This document shows positions 1-8,248 of a DNA stretch of 64,000 nt, in pieces. Source of the DNA: Streptomyces collinus Tu 365 (GTDB lineage: Bacteria; Actinomycetota; Actinomycetes; Streptomycetales; Streptomycetaceae). The notes beneath the pieces are model-generated. The model was not told the origin of the DNA, ran no database searches, and worked only from the letters and a program-made list of their open reading frames with translations. The stretch's first letter is position 1; each line of letters opens with the position of its first letter. Location: NCBI RefSeq assembly GCF_000444875.1, contig NC_021985.1:6406170-6470169 (forward strand), in the 5' to 3' direction. A program made the translations under genes and the position numbers.

Positions 1-1022
1 GGGCGGTGACCGCCGAACCGGTCGCCCTGGACACCGAGTTCCCCCAGTGGGGCGACTCGCGGTACGTCCGGCTCGTCCTGGAGTCGGAGACGCTCACCCT
101 CGCCGAGGCGCTGCGCCACCTGTACGTCCTGCTGCCGGTGCTCGACGACGCCAAGCACTACTGGGTCGCTCCCGACGAGGTCGACAAGCTGCTGCGGGCC
201 GGCGAGGGCTGGCTGCCCACGCACCCCGAGCAGAAGCTCATCACCAGCCGGTACCTCTCCCGGCGCTGGTCCCTGACCCGGCAGGCGATGGAGCGGCTGG
301 AGCTGGTGCGCCTCGCCGAGGCCGACGACAGCGAGGTCGAGTCGATCGACAACGCCGTCGAGGAGGAGACGGAGGCGGAGGAGAGGCCGGCACCGCTCGC
401 CGTACTGCGCCGGGAGGCGATCCTCGCCGCCCTGCGCGCGTCCGGCGCCGCCCGCGTCCTCGACCTCGGCTGCGGCCAGGGCCAGCTCGTGCAGGAACTG
501 CTCAGGGACGTCCGGTTCACGGAGGTCGTCGGCGTCGACGTCTCCGTGCGGGCCCTGACCATCGCCTCGCGGCGGCTGAAGCTCGACCGGATGGGGGAGC
601 GCCAGGCGTCCCGGGTCCAGCTCCTGCAGGGCTCCCTGGCCTATACCGACAAGCGGCTCAAGGGCTACGACGCGGCCGTGCTCAGCGAGGTGATCGAGCA
701 CCTCGACCTGCCGAGGCTGCCCGCCCTGGAGTACGCCGTGTTCGGGCACGCCCGCCCGCGCACGGTCCTCGTCACCACCCCCAACGTCGAGTACAACGTC
801 CGCTGGGAGACCCTGCCCGCCGGACACGTCCGGCACGGCGACCACCGGTTCGAGTGGACCCGCGAGGAGTTCCGCGCCTGGGCCGGCACCGTCGCCGAAC
901 GCCACGGCTACGAGGTCGCGTTCACCCCCGTCGGCCCGGACGACCCCGAGGTGGGACCGCCCACCCAGATGGCCGTCTTCCACCGCCACGACGACACCCG
1001 GAAGGAGCTGAAGGCAGCATGA
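1..1022 (+). CDS. hen1: Hen1 RNA 3'-terminal 2'-O-methyltransferase, 5'-truncated by window edge
   Basis: This is the C-terminal part of bacterial Hen1, which methylates the 2'-OH at the 3' end of cleaved RNA before Pnkp heals and seals it. The frame is open to the window edge, and family members are longer (about 460-500 aa), so the N-terminal part lies outside. A SAM-binding motif (VLDLGCGQGQ) is followed by the Hen1 metal-binding signature EVIEH and, further on, DHRFEWTREEF. The stop codon overlaps the start of the kinase-phosphatase-ligase gene (ATGA at 1019-1022), so the two are translationally coupled. A GTG at position 6 is an in-frame candidate start but is probably internal. The Hen1/Pnkp pairing is the known bacterial RNA-repair cassette. 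Confidence 0.93.
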   Translation, partial: AVTAEPVALDTEFPQWGDSRYVRLVLESETLTLAEALRHLYVLLPVLDDAKHYWVAPDEVDKLLRAGEGWLPTHPEQKLITSRYLSRRWSLTRQAMERLELVRLAEADDSEVESIDNAVEEETEAEERPAPLAVLRREAILAALRASGAARVLDLGCGQGQLVQELLRDVRFTEVVGVDVSVRALTIASRRLKLDRMGERQASRVQLLQGSLAYTDKRLKGYDAAVLSEVIEHLDLPRLPALEYAVFGHARPRTVLVTTPNVEYNVRWETLPAGHVRHGDHRFEWTREEFRAWAGTVAERHGYEVAFTPVGPDDPEVGPPTQMAVFHRHDDTRKELKAA

Positions 1023-3604
1023 CCGAGAACAGCACGGCCGAGAGCGGCACGACCGAGAACGGCTCGACCGGAACCCGCGCGGGGCGCGTCCTCCCCGTCA
1101 CCGACCTGTCCCTGGTCGTCCTCGTCGGCGCCTCCGGCTCCGGCAAGTCGACCTTCGCCCGCAAGCACTTCAGGCCCACCGAGGTGATCTCCTCCGACTT
1201 CTGCCGCGGCCTGGTCGCCGACGACGAGAACGACCAGAGCGCCTCCGGGGACGCCTTCGACGTGCTGCACTACATCGCCGGCAAGCGGCTGGCCGCCGGC
1301 CGCCGTACCGTCGTCGACGCCACCAGCGTGCAGCAGGACAGCAGGCGGCAGCTCGTCGAACTGGCCAGGACGTACGACGTGCTGCCCATCGCCATCGTGC
1401 TCGACGTCCCCGAGGAGGTGTGCGCCGAGCGCAACGCCGCCCGCACCGACCGCGCCGACATGCCCCGCCGGGTCGTCCAGCGGCACATCCGCGAGCTGCG
1501 CCGCTCGCTGCGCCACCTGGAGCGCGAGGGCTTCCGCAAGGTGCACGTGCTGCGCGGGACCGAGGAGATCGAGGCCGCCGCCGTCGTCACCGAGAAGCGG
1601 TTCAACGACCTGACCCACCTCACCGGCCCGTTCGACATCATCGGCGACGTCCACGGCTGCTCGGCCGAACTCGAGTCGCTGCTCACCGCACTGGGCTACG
1701 ACGACGGCGTGCACCCCGACGGCCGCACCGCCGTGTTCGTGGGCGACCTGGTCGACCGCGGTCCGGACACCCCCGGCGTGCTCCGCCGGGTGATGTCGAT
1801 GGTGAAGGACGGCCACGCGCTGTGCGTGCCCGGCAACCACGAGAACAAGTACGGGCGGTTCCTCAAGGGCCGCAAGGTCCAGCACACCCACGGGCTCGCC
1901 GAGACCGTCGAGCAGATGGAGGGCGAGAGCGAGGAGTTCAGGGCCGAGGTGCGCCGCTTCCTGGACGGCCTGGTCAGCCACTACGTCCTCGACGGCGGAA
2001 AGCTCGTCGTCTGCCACGCGGGCCTGCCCGAGAAGTACCACGGCCGCACCTCGGGACGGGTCCGCTCGCACGCCCTGTACGGCGAGACCACCGGAGAGAC
2101 CGACGAGTTCGGGCTGCCGGTGCGCTACCCGTGGGCGGAGGACTACCGGGGCCGCGCGGCCGTGGTCTACGGGCACACCCCGGTCCCGGAGGCCACCTGG
2201 CTCAACAACACCATCTGCCTGGACACCGGCGCGGTCTTCGGCGGCAAGCTGACCGCGCTGCGCTGGCCGGAGCGCGAGCTGGTCGACGTACCCGCCGAGC
2301 GGGTCTGGTACGAGCCGGCGCGGCCGCTGCGCACCGAGGCGCCCGGCGGGCAGGACGGGCGGCCGCTGGACCTCGCGGACGTGTACGGCCGCAGGGCCGT
2401 GGAGACCCGGCACGCCGGCCGGGTCGCGGTCCGCGAGGAGAACGCGGCGGCGGCCCTGGAGGTCATGAGCCGCTTCGCCGTCGACCCGCGCCTGCTGCCG
2501 TACCTGCCGCCGACCATGGCGCCGACGGCGACCAGTCGCGTCGACGGCTACCTGGAGCACCCGGTGGAGGCGTTCGCGCAGTACGCGGCGGACGGGGTGC
2601 CGCGGGTCGTGTGCGAGGAGAAGCACATGGGCTCGCGGGCCGTGGTCCTGGTGTGCCGGGACGCGGACGCGGCTCGCGCGCGGTTCGGCGTCGACGGCCC
2701 CGGCGGGGCGCTCTACACCCGTACCGGGCGGCCGTTCTTCGACGACGGGAAGGTGACCGAGGAGATCCTCGGCCGACTGCGCTCGGCCGTCGGCGACGCG
2801 GGCCTGTGGGAGGAGCTCAGCACCGACTGGCTGCTGCTGGACGCCGAGCTGATGCCCTGGTCGCTGAAGGCGTCCGGGCTGCTGCGCAGCCAGTACGCGG
2901 CCGTCGGCGCGGCCTCGGGCGCGGTGTTCCCGGGCGCGCTCGCCGCGCTGGAGGCCGCCGCCGCGCGCGGCACCGACGTGGGCGGCCTGCTGGAGCGCCA
3001 GCGCGGCCGGGCCGCCGACGCGGCCGCGTTCACCGACGCCTACCGGCGCTACTGCTGGACGACCGACGGTCTGGAGGGAGTCCGCCTGGCGCCCTTCCAG
3101 CTCCTGGCCGTCCAGGGCCGCAGCCTCGCCGCGCTCCCGCACGACGAGCAACTGGCGCTGCTCGACCGGCTGGTGGAGCACGACGGCACCGGGCTGCTGC
3201 AGACCACGCGGCGGCTGTACGTCGACACGGGCGACCCCGAGTCGGTGCGGGCCGGCGTCGACTGGTGGCTGGAGATGACCGGCCGGGGCGGTGAGGGCAT
3301 GGTCGTCAAGCCGCTCGGCGCGCTGGTGCGCGACGAGAAGGGGCGGCTGGTGCAGCCCGGCATCAAGTGCCGGGGCCGCGAGTACCTGCGGATCATCTAC
3401 GGCCCCGAGTACACCCGGCCGGACAACCTGGCCCGGCTGCGGCAGCGGTTCCTGAACCACAAGCGGTCGCTGGCGATCCGCGAGTACGCCCTCGGCCTCG
3501 AGGCCCTGGACCGGCTGGCGGGCGGGGAGCCGCTGTGGCGGGTGCACGAGGCGGTTTTCGGGGTGCTCGCCCTGGAGTCGGAGCCGGTGGACCCGCGTCT
3601 GTGA
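1019..3604 (+). CDS. pnkp: Pnkp polynucleotide kinase-phosphatase-ligase of the Hen1/Pnkp RNA repair system
   Basis: This 861-aa protein is the end-healing and sealing partner of Hen1. The N-terminal kinase has a P-loop (GASGSGKST, about residues 38-46). The central metallophosphatase starts near residue 209 with GDVHG and continues with GDLVDRG and GNHENK. The C-terminal ligase-type adenylyltransferase carries EEKHMGSR with the AMP-accepting lysine near residue 535. The order kinase, phosphatase, ligase and the length match the family. The start is the ATG overlapping the Hen1 stop codon. The role known for the family is repair of RNAs cut by ribotoxins, with 2'-O-methylation protecting the repaired junction. 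Confidence 0.95.
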   Translation: MTENSTAESGTTENGSTGTRAGRVLPVTDLSLVVLVGASGSGKSTFARKHFRPTEVISSDFCRGLVADDENDQSASGDAFDVLHYIAGKRLAAGRRTVVDATSVQQDSRRQLVELARTYDVLPIAIVLDVPEEVCAERNAARTDRADMPRRVVQRHIRELRRSLRHLEREGFRKVHVLRGTEEIEAAAVVTEKRFNDLTHLTGPFDIIGDVHGCSAELESLLTALGYDDGVHPDGRTAVFVGDLVDRGPDTPGVLRRVMSMVKDGHALCVPGNHENKYGRFLKGRKVQHTHGLAETVEQMEGESEEFRAEVRRFLDGLVSHYVLDGGKLVVCHAGLPEKYHGRTSGRVRSHALYGETTGETDEFGLPVRYPWAEDYRGRAAVVYGHTPVPEATWLNNTICLDTGAVFGGKLTALRWPERELVDVPAERVWYEPARPLRTEAPGGQDGRPLDLADVYGRRAVETRHAGRVAVREENAAAALEVMSRFAVDPRLLPYLPPTMAPTATSRVDGYLEHPVEAFAQYAADGVPRVVCEEKHMGSRAVVLVCRDADAARARFGVDGPGGALYTRTGRPFFDDGKVTEEILGRLRSAVGDAGLWEELSTDWLLLDAELMPWSLKASGLLRSQYAAVGAASGAVFPGALAALEAAAARGTDVGGLLERQRGRAADAAAFTDAYRRYCWTTDGLEGVRLAPFQLLAVQGRSLAALPHDEQLALLDRLVEHDGTGLLQTTRRLYVDTGDPESVRAGVDWWLEMTGRGGEGMVVKPLGALVRDEKGRLVQPGIKCRGREYLRIIYGPEYTRPDNLARLRQRFLNHKRSLAIREYALGLEALDRLAGGEPLWRVHEAVFGVLALESEPVDPRL

Positions 3605-3622
3605 CCGTGCGGACACGGAACG

Positions 3623-3677
3623 CCCTTGTGTCGTACACACTTTCGTCCATAGGGTGGACGGCCGTGCGACACAAGGG
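3623..3677 (+). promoter_or_regulatory. Promoter framed by a perfect 11-bp inverted repeat, upstream of peptide/radical SAM operon
   Basis: A candidate promoter TTGTGT (3626-3631), 18-bp spacer, TAGGGT (3650-3655) precedes the short peptide gene. It is bracketed by perfect inverted arms CCCTTGTGTCG (3623-3633) and CGACACAAGGG (3667-3677), 33 bp apart. One arm covers the -35 box and the other lies just downstream of the expected transcription start. This geometry suits a dimeric or looping repressor. The binding protein is not identifiable from the window. Confidence 0.6.
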
Positions 3678-3702
3678 TGTTCGAACGTGCGGAGGGGGAG
3701 CG

Positions 3703-3834
3703 GTGGAGACCGTGGAGACGCGGAGCGAGCGGCCGCAGGGGGCGGGGGGCATGGAGATCAAGAAGGTCGTGGTCCGCGAGGACCGCAGCACCGGCCGCCG
3801 GCCGGCGATCCTGGAGAAGCGGCCGACCCGCTGA
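3703..3834 (+). CDS. Short basic peptide, candidate RiPP precursor
   Basis: This small open frame lies immediately upstream of a RiPP-maturation radical SAM gene, with only 2 nt between its TGA (3832-3834) and the enzyme ATG (3837). The GTG start at 3703 is preceded by GGAGGGGGAG and gives 43 aa. An internal ATG at 3751 would give 27 aa (MEIKKVVVRED... ending ILEKRPTR), and a GTG at 3664 would give 56 aa. The C-terminal half is rich in Lys, Arg and Glu and has no Cys apart from the longest form. Position and size suggest the substrate of the neighbouring enzyme. I recognise no named precursor family, so the function is inference. Confidence 0.5.
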   Translation: METVETRSERPQGAGGMEIKKVVVREDRSTGRRPAILEKRPTR

Positions 3835-3836
3835 GC

Positions 3837-5981
3837 ATGCGCGTTCACCTGGTCACGATGCCCTGGCAACCACTGGACCTCCCTTCACTGCAACTCGGCC
3901 TGCTCAACCGGCTGGTGCGGCGGGCCCGCCCGGACGCCGAGGTGACCGAGTTCCACGGCTCGCTGCGCTGGGCGGAGTACCTGCTGGAGCACTCCGGGGG
4001 GCGGCTGCGGCCGGGCGACTGTGTGGCGGTCGGCTCCGACGCGATCTTCCACGGCCTCGGCGACTGGGTCTTCTCCGGCGTCCTGTACGACGACCCCGGC
4101 TGGGGCCTGCAGCGGCTGCGCGACTACGGGGTCCGGCGGGACGTCCCGGTCGGCACGGCCGTCGACATGCGGCCGTACGCCGCCGGGTTCGTCGATCTGT
4201 GCGCGAGCGCGATCCTGGCGGACGAGCCGGACGTCGTCGGGTTCACCAGCACGTTCATGCAGAACGTGGCCTCCCTCGCGCTCGCCCGTGAACTCAAGCG
4301 CCGCAAGCCCGCGTTGAGCGTGGTGTTCGGGGGCAGCAACTGCGACGGGCCGATGGGCCACGCCCTGCACCGCAACCATCCCTTCGTGGACCACGTGGTG
4401 CGCGGCGAGGCCGAGTACGCCTTCCCGGCCCTGCTGGAGCACCTGGCCGAGGGCACCGCGCCGGTGGACGTGCCCGGCCTGTGCTGGTGGGACGGAGCCG
4501 TGTCGCGGGCCAACACCGAGACCCGGCGGACCGTGGCGCCCGCCGACATCCCCTCGCCCGACTACGACCAGTGGCAGACCGCCCTGGACGCGTCCCCGGT
4601 CCGGGAGTTCATCCACCCGAAGCTGGTGGTCGAGGGCGCCCGCGGCTGCTGGTGGGGGGAGAAGCACCACTGCACCTTCTGCGGGCTGAACGGGTCCGCC
4701 ATGGCCTTCCGCGCCAAGCCGGGCGAGCGGCTGTGGGCGGAGCTGGACCGGCTGGTCCGCCGCCACCGCATCCTCGACGTGGTCACCGTCGACAACATCA
4801 TCGACATGGCCTACTTCCGTGACTTCCTGCCCCGGGCCGCGGACAGCGGCTGGGACCTCAGGCTGCACTACGAGGTCAAGTCCAACCTCACCCCGGGGCA
4901 GCTGAGGCTGCTCGGCGAGTCGGGCACCGTGCACATCCAGCCCGGCATCGAGAGCCTGCGCAGCCGGGTGCTCGACCTGATGGACAAGGGCGTCACCGGC
5001 GCCCGCAACGTGCGCACCCTGCGCGAGTGCGAGAACCACGCGCTGACCTGCTCCTGGAACCTGCTGTACGGCTTCCCCGGCGAGACGGCGGACGACTACG
5101 CGCCGGTCGTCGAACAGCTCCCCGCGCTGGTCCACCTCCAGCCGCCGAGCGGCGCGCACCGCATCCAGCTGGAGCGGTTCAGCCCGCACTTCACCGACCC
5201 CGGCCTCGGCTTCGGCAAGCGCCGCCCGGCCGAGATGTACCAGCACGTGTACGACCTGCCCGAGGGCGAACTCGCCGACCTGGTCTACCTCTTCGACACC
5301 GACGACGCGGGCCTCGCGGGCCCGGCGGAGCGCCGGCTGCGGGAGGCCGTCGCCGCGTGGCGGGCCGGACACACCCACTCCCGGCTGCTGTTCGCGGCGG
5401 ACGGCGCGGACCTGCTGGTGCGCGACCGGCGGCACGGCTGGCCGCCGGCCACCCACCGCTTCACCGGCTGGCGGGCCGAAGCGCTGCGCCGCCTGGAGGA
5501 CGGCCGTACGGTGCCCGCGCTGCACCGGCTGCTGACGGGGGACGGCCACGACGTGCCGTCCGGCGCCCTCGACGGCTGGGTCAGGCACGCCCTCTCCCTG
5601 GGCCTGCTGTTCCGGGACGGCGGCACCTACGTCTCGCTCCCCACCTGGGGCGAGCCGGTCCGGCTGCCGGAGGGCGCCGCCGGCACCGCCCCGCAGGACC
5701 CCGCCCACGGGATCCTCTACCACCGGCGCGGGCCCGGCTTCGTCAGCGTCATCGACCGCAGGGAACCCGGCACCACGGTCCGGCTCACCCTCGACCACCC
5801 CGACCTGCTCGCCACGTTCGACCTGCTGGCCACCCCCACCCCGCTGACCGCCCTGGACCCCGTCCAGCGCACAGCGGTCGACCTCCTCACCACCGAACGC
5901 CTCGTCCGCGTCGACGACGGAGTGGCCACCACCCTGCCCCCACGCATCGACCGCTGGCCGGTGCCGTGCACGGCGATCTGA
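3837..5981 (+). CDS. RiPP maturation radical SAM protein, B12-binding C-methyltransferase type
   Basis: This 714-aa protein has an N-terminal cobalamin-binding-like region (about residues 1-230, with PSLQLGLLNRL and an FGGSNCDG loop). A radical SAM core follows, with cysteines at 271, 279 and 282 (CX7CX2C within GCWWGEKHHCTFCGLNG). About 250 C-terminal residues come after the core. This order and the unusual CX7CX2C spacing fit the ribosomal-peptide-maturation radical SAM family, whose members install carbon modifications such as methyl groups on peptides. It follows the short peptide gene by 2 nt and shares its promoter. No transporter or peptidase is adjacent, so export would need other loci. 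The assignment to a methyltransferase rather than another B12-radical reaction is inference. Confidence 0.8.
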   Translation: MRVHLVTMPWQPLDLPSLQLGLLNRLVRRARPDAEVTEFHGSLRWAEYLLEHSGGRLRPGDCVAVGSDAIFHGLGDWVFSGVLYDDPGWGLQRLRDYGVRRDVPVGTAVDMRPYAAGFVDLCASAILADEPDVVGFTSTFMQNVASLALARELKRRKPALSVVFGGSNCDGPMGHALHRNHPFVDHVVRGEAEYAFPALLEHLAEGTAPVDVPGLCWWDGAVSRANTETRRTVAPADIPSPDYDQWQTALDASPVREFIHPKLVVEGARGCWWGEKHHCTFCGLNGSAMAFRAKPGERLWAELDRLVRRHRILDVVTVDNIIDMAYFRDFLPRAADSGWDLRLHYEVKSNLTPGQLRLLGESGTVHIQPGIESLRSRVLDLMDKGVTGARNVRTLRECENHALTCSWNLLYGFPGETADDYAPVVEQLPALVHLQPPSGAHRIQLERFSPHFTDPGLGFGKRRPAEMYQHVYDLPEGELADLVYLFDTDDAGLAGPAERRLREAVAAWRAGHTHSRLLFAADGADLLVRDRRHGWPPATHRFTGWRAEALRRLEDGRTVPALHRLLTGDGHDVPSGALDGWVRHALSLGLLFRDGGTYVSLPTWGEPVRLPEGAAGTAPQDPAHGILYHRRGPGFVSVIDRREPGTTVRLTLDHPDLLATFDLLATPTPLTALDPVQRTAVDLLTTERLVRVDDGVATTLPPRIDRWPVPCTAI

Positions 5982-6071
5982 GGGGACGGGCGCGCTGTGG
6001 TGTGCCGGGAAGGCGAGGCGCCGTCCCGCCCACGGTCGCGCCGGCCGTGAGGGCACGACCGTCCCGCCCCT

Positions 6072-6971
6072 TCACCCCACCAACCGCAGACGCCGCTCGC
6101 AGATGCCGACCCGTACCGTCTGCCCCCAGGTGAGCTGGAGGGCGTCCGTTTCGATGCCGTCGCCGAAGGCGATCAGGTGGTCGGACTCCACGGTGAGCGA
6201 CAGGGAGGCCGAGGCGCGGAGCCGGCCGGCCACCAGGGTGGTGCCCGTGACCGGTGAGGGCCAGGCCTCGCGGACGAACCACAGCAGGCCGTCCTCGGTG
6301 GGGGAGGGCATCGGCAGCGCGCCGCCCCGCTCCTGCCAGACCGAGCGCAGCCAGCCGGTGGCACCGGTGCCGGTGCCGACCAGCACCCCGGAGGAGGCCT
6401 GGGCCTCGACAGCACCCCCGTCGCCGTCGAGGCCCAGGCGGTAGCGGGCGGTCTGGTGGCCCGGCGTGCCGAGGTAGATCTCGTTGAGCGCCACCAGCCG
6501 CTGGGTGTCGTCGGCGACGGCCTCGACCATGGTGAGGTCGTCCACCACGGACCCCGCGGTCCCGGCCGCCGGCAGCAGCTTGGCCGCGTCCGCCGGGCGG
6601 TGCCGCACCAGCACTCCCGGATTGCGCCCGGGGTCGGTGTCGATGCCGACGACCGGCTGGCCCGTCAGGTACTTGGCGGCGTTCGCCACCAGCCCGTCCT
6701 GGCCGACCACGACCACCACGTCCTCCGGGGCGAACAGGAACCGGTCCAGGTCGGCGCGCTCCACCCGGGCCTGGCGCCAGGTCAGCGGCACCGCGGCGGC
6801 CACCTCGGCCAGGGCGCCCCGGGCCCTGCGGTGGCGTTCGGCGACCTCCTCGATGTCCCGGCCCCGGGAGGCGAGGAAGAAGGCGGCCTGGCCGTGCGTG
6901 CCGTGCCGGGCCACCAGCTCCTCGTACTCGGTGGTGCGGTGGACCAAGACGGCCCGCCGGGCCAGGCTCAC
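6072..6971 (-). CDS. NAD kinase-like (ATP-NAD kinase superfamily) protein
   Basis: This 299-aa protein resembles the NAD kinase/lipid kinase fold. The nucleotide-loop equivalent reads VVVVVGQDGLVANAAKYL, where typical NAD kinases have GGDGT. It also has PVVGIDTDPGRNPGVL and a GTGTGATGW segment corresponding to the family's second conserved glycine/threonine motif. Because the GGDGT loop is altered, classical NAD kinase activity is uncertain; a related nucleotide or sugar kinase is possible. The GTG start (6971-6969) overlaps the stop of the SPFH gene by 4 bp, so the two are translationally coupled. Confidence 0.7.
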   Translation of the reverse strand: MSLARRAVLVHRTTEYEELVARHGTHGQAAFFLASRGRDIEEVAERHRRARGALAEVAAAVPLTWRQARVERADLDRFLFAPEDVVVVVGQDGLVANAAKYLTGQPVVGIDTDPGRNPGVLVRHRPADAAKLLPAAGTAGSVVDDLTMVEAVADDTQRLVALNEIYLGTPGHQTARYRLGLDGDGGAVEAQASSGVLVGTGTGATGWLRSVWQERGGALPMPSPTEDGLLWFVREAWPSPVTGTTLVAGRLRASASLSLTVESDHLIAFGDGIETDALQLTWGQTVRVGICERRLRLVG

Positions 6972-8119
6972 CGGGCGCCCTCGGCGTCGCCGCCGAGCTT
7001 CGCCAGCAGCCCGGTCAGCACGTCGGGGGAGACGGTCACGCTGTCGATCCGCGGCAGGTTCTCGGCGAGCCGGGTCGCGGTGAGCGCCCGCAGGGTCGTC
7101 GTCCCGTCGACCCCGGCCTCGGTGTGCACCCGCAGCCAGGCCGCCTGTGCCTGCGCCCGCGCCTCCCCGACCTCGCGCGCCGCCTCGGCCTCCGCGCGGG
7201 CGAGCTGCTGGGAGCGTGCCGCCTCCGCCTCGGCGAGCTTCAGCGTCCGGGCGGCCTCGGCCTCGGCGAGCCCCACTGAGCGGGTGGCCTCGGCCTCGGC
7301 GAGCTTCACGGACCGCGCCGCCTCCGCCTCCGCCAGCTTCACCGACCGGGCCGCCTCCGCCTCGGCGCGCACCGCGTCCGCGGCCGCCTGCTCCTCGGCC
7401 TCGCGGCGCGCGTTGGTGCCGCGCTGCTCGACCAGCTGCTCCTCGCGGCGGGCCAGCTCGATCCGGCTGGCCAGCTCGTTCTCGGCGATGGTGCGCTCCC
7501 GCTCGACCGCCACGGCCCGTCGTTCGTAGGTGGCGCGGTCGGCCTCCTGCTGGATCTGCTCCCGGGCCGGGGTGCGCAGCGCCCGCTCCACCTCCGGCTC
7601 GGGCCGCAGCGCCATCACGCGGACGGCGACCACCTCGATGCCGGTGGCCGGCAGCCGGGGCTCGGCGCCCAGGCCGGCCGCGACCCGTTCGCGCACCGCC
7701 GCCACCCCGTCCACCAGCGCCGCCGCCAGGGGCGTGCGTGCCAGGACGTCCAGCGCGTGCTGCTGGGCCGTCTCGGTCAGCAGGGTGCCGAGCTGGTCCA
7801 GCGGGGTGCCCCGCCAGGCGCCCGTGTCCGGGTCGATCGAGAAGTCCAGGCGGGCGGCGGCGACGGCCGGGTCCGCGATCCGGTAGGTGACCGTCGCCTG
7901 CACCGAGACGTCCTGGAAGTCGGAGGTGCGGGCGTGGAAGGTCATCGCCAGCTCCCGGTCGTCGACCGGTACCTCGGAGAGCGCGGCCGTCAGCGGGCGG
8001 AACCAGAAGCTGAGTCCGGTCCCGTCGTGGACCAGCGCGCCGGAGCGGTGGTGCCGTATGTGCGCCGTGGGCGCCCCGCGCAGATGGCGCCAGCCCAGGC
8101 GCCGGGTGATGTCGGCCAT
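6968..8119 (-). CDS. SPFH/band 7 domain protein with hendecad coiled coil
   Basis: This 383-aa protein has an N-terminal SPFH/band 7 domain (about residues 15-190, including TSDFQDVSVQATVTYRIADP and the IEVVAVRVMAL strand). A long charged and alanine-rich helix follows (about 190-330). No N-terminal membrane helix is evident, unlike many stomatins. The helix contains about five copies of an 11-residue unit of the form KLAEAEAARSV, typical of a hendecad coiled coil used for oligomerisation. It is the first gene of a two-gene operon with the NAD-kinase-like protein. SPFH proteins scaffold membrane microdomains or large rings; the specific role here is unknown. Confidence 0.8.
   Translation of the reverse strand: MADITRRLGWRHLRGAPTAHIRHHRSGALVHDGTGLSFWFRPLTAALSEVPVDDRELAMTFHARTSDFQDVSVQATVTYRIADPAVAAARLDFSIDPDTGAWRGTPLDQLGTLLTETAQQHALDVLARTPLAAALVDGVAAVRERVAAGLGAEPRLPATGIEVVAVRVMALRPEPEVERALRTPAREQIQQEADRATYERRAVAVERERTIAENELASRIELARREEQLVEQRGTNARREAEEQAAADAVRAEAEAARSVKLAEAEAARSVKLAEAEATRSVGLAEAEAARTLKLAEAEAARSQQLARAEAEAAREVGEARAQAQAAWLRVHTEAGVDGTTTLRALTATRLAENLPRIDSVTVSPDVLTGLLAKLGGDAEGAR
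7188..7360 (-). repeat. Tandem 33-bp repeats encoding an 11-residue coiled-coil unit
   Basis: About five imperfect in-frame copies of a 33-bp unit inside the SPFH gene encode KLAEAEAARSV-like hendecads. Copy boundaries are approximate. The repetition makes the region prone to length variation between strains. Confidence 0.7.
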
Positions 8120-8145
8120 GGATCCCCTCGCTTTTCGTCATGACG

Positions 8146-8174
8146 ACGATAATCGGGACGACCTTTCTCGTCAA
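8146..8174 (-). promoter_or_regulatory. Promoter of the SPFH/NAD-kinase-like operon
   Basis: On the minus strand there is TTGACG (8174-8169), a 17-bp spacer and TATCGT (8151-8146), a good vegetative-type promoter. Transcription would begin near 8139, leaving about 20 nt before the ATG at 8119. The surrounding stretch contains several GACGA/TCGTC elements, including TTTTCGTC (8132-8139) and GACGAAAA (8178-8185) as inverted arms, which could be an operator. It lies in the divergent region shared with arcA. Confidence 0.6.
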
Positions 8175-8248
8175 GAGGACGAAAACAGGAAGTGGCAGAA
8201 ACGGTCGATGGGAGCGTGAAGGCGGTCGTCCGCGGCCAGGATGGAGGC

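Noticed and set aside
47..3604. One 1185-aa open frame spanning Hen1 and Pnkp
   Set aside because: The part before 1019 is an out-of-frame reading of hen1 rich in Arg/Gly/Ala; the real Pnkp starts at the ATG overlapping the hen1 stop.
908..3640. Long antisense frames opposite Pnkp and many other genes
   Set aside because: These are shadows caused by high GC at third positions; no domains, ribosome sites or sensible composition.
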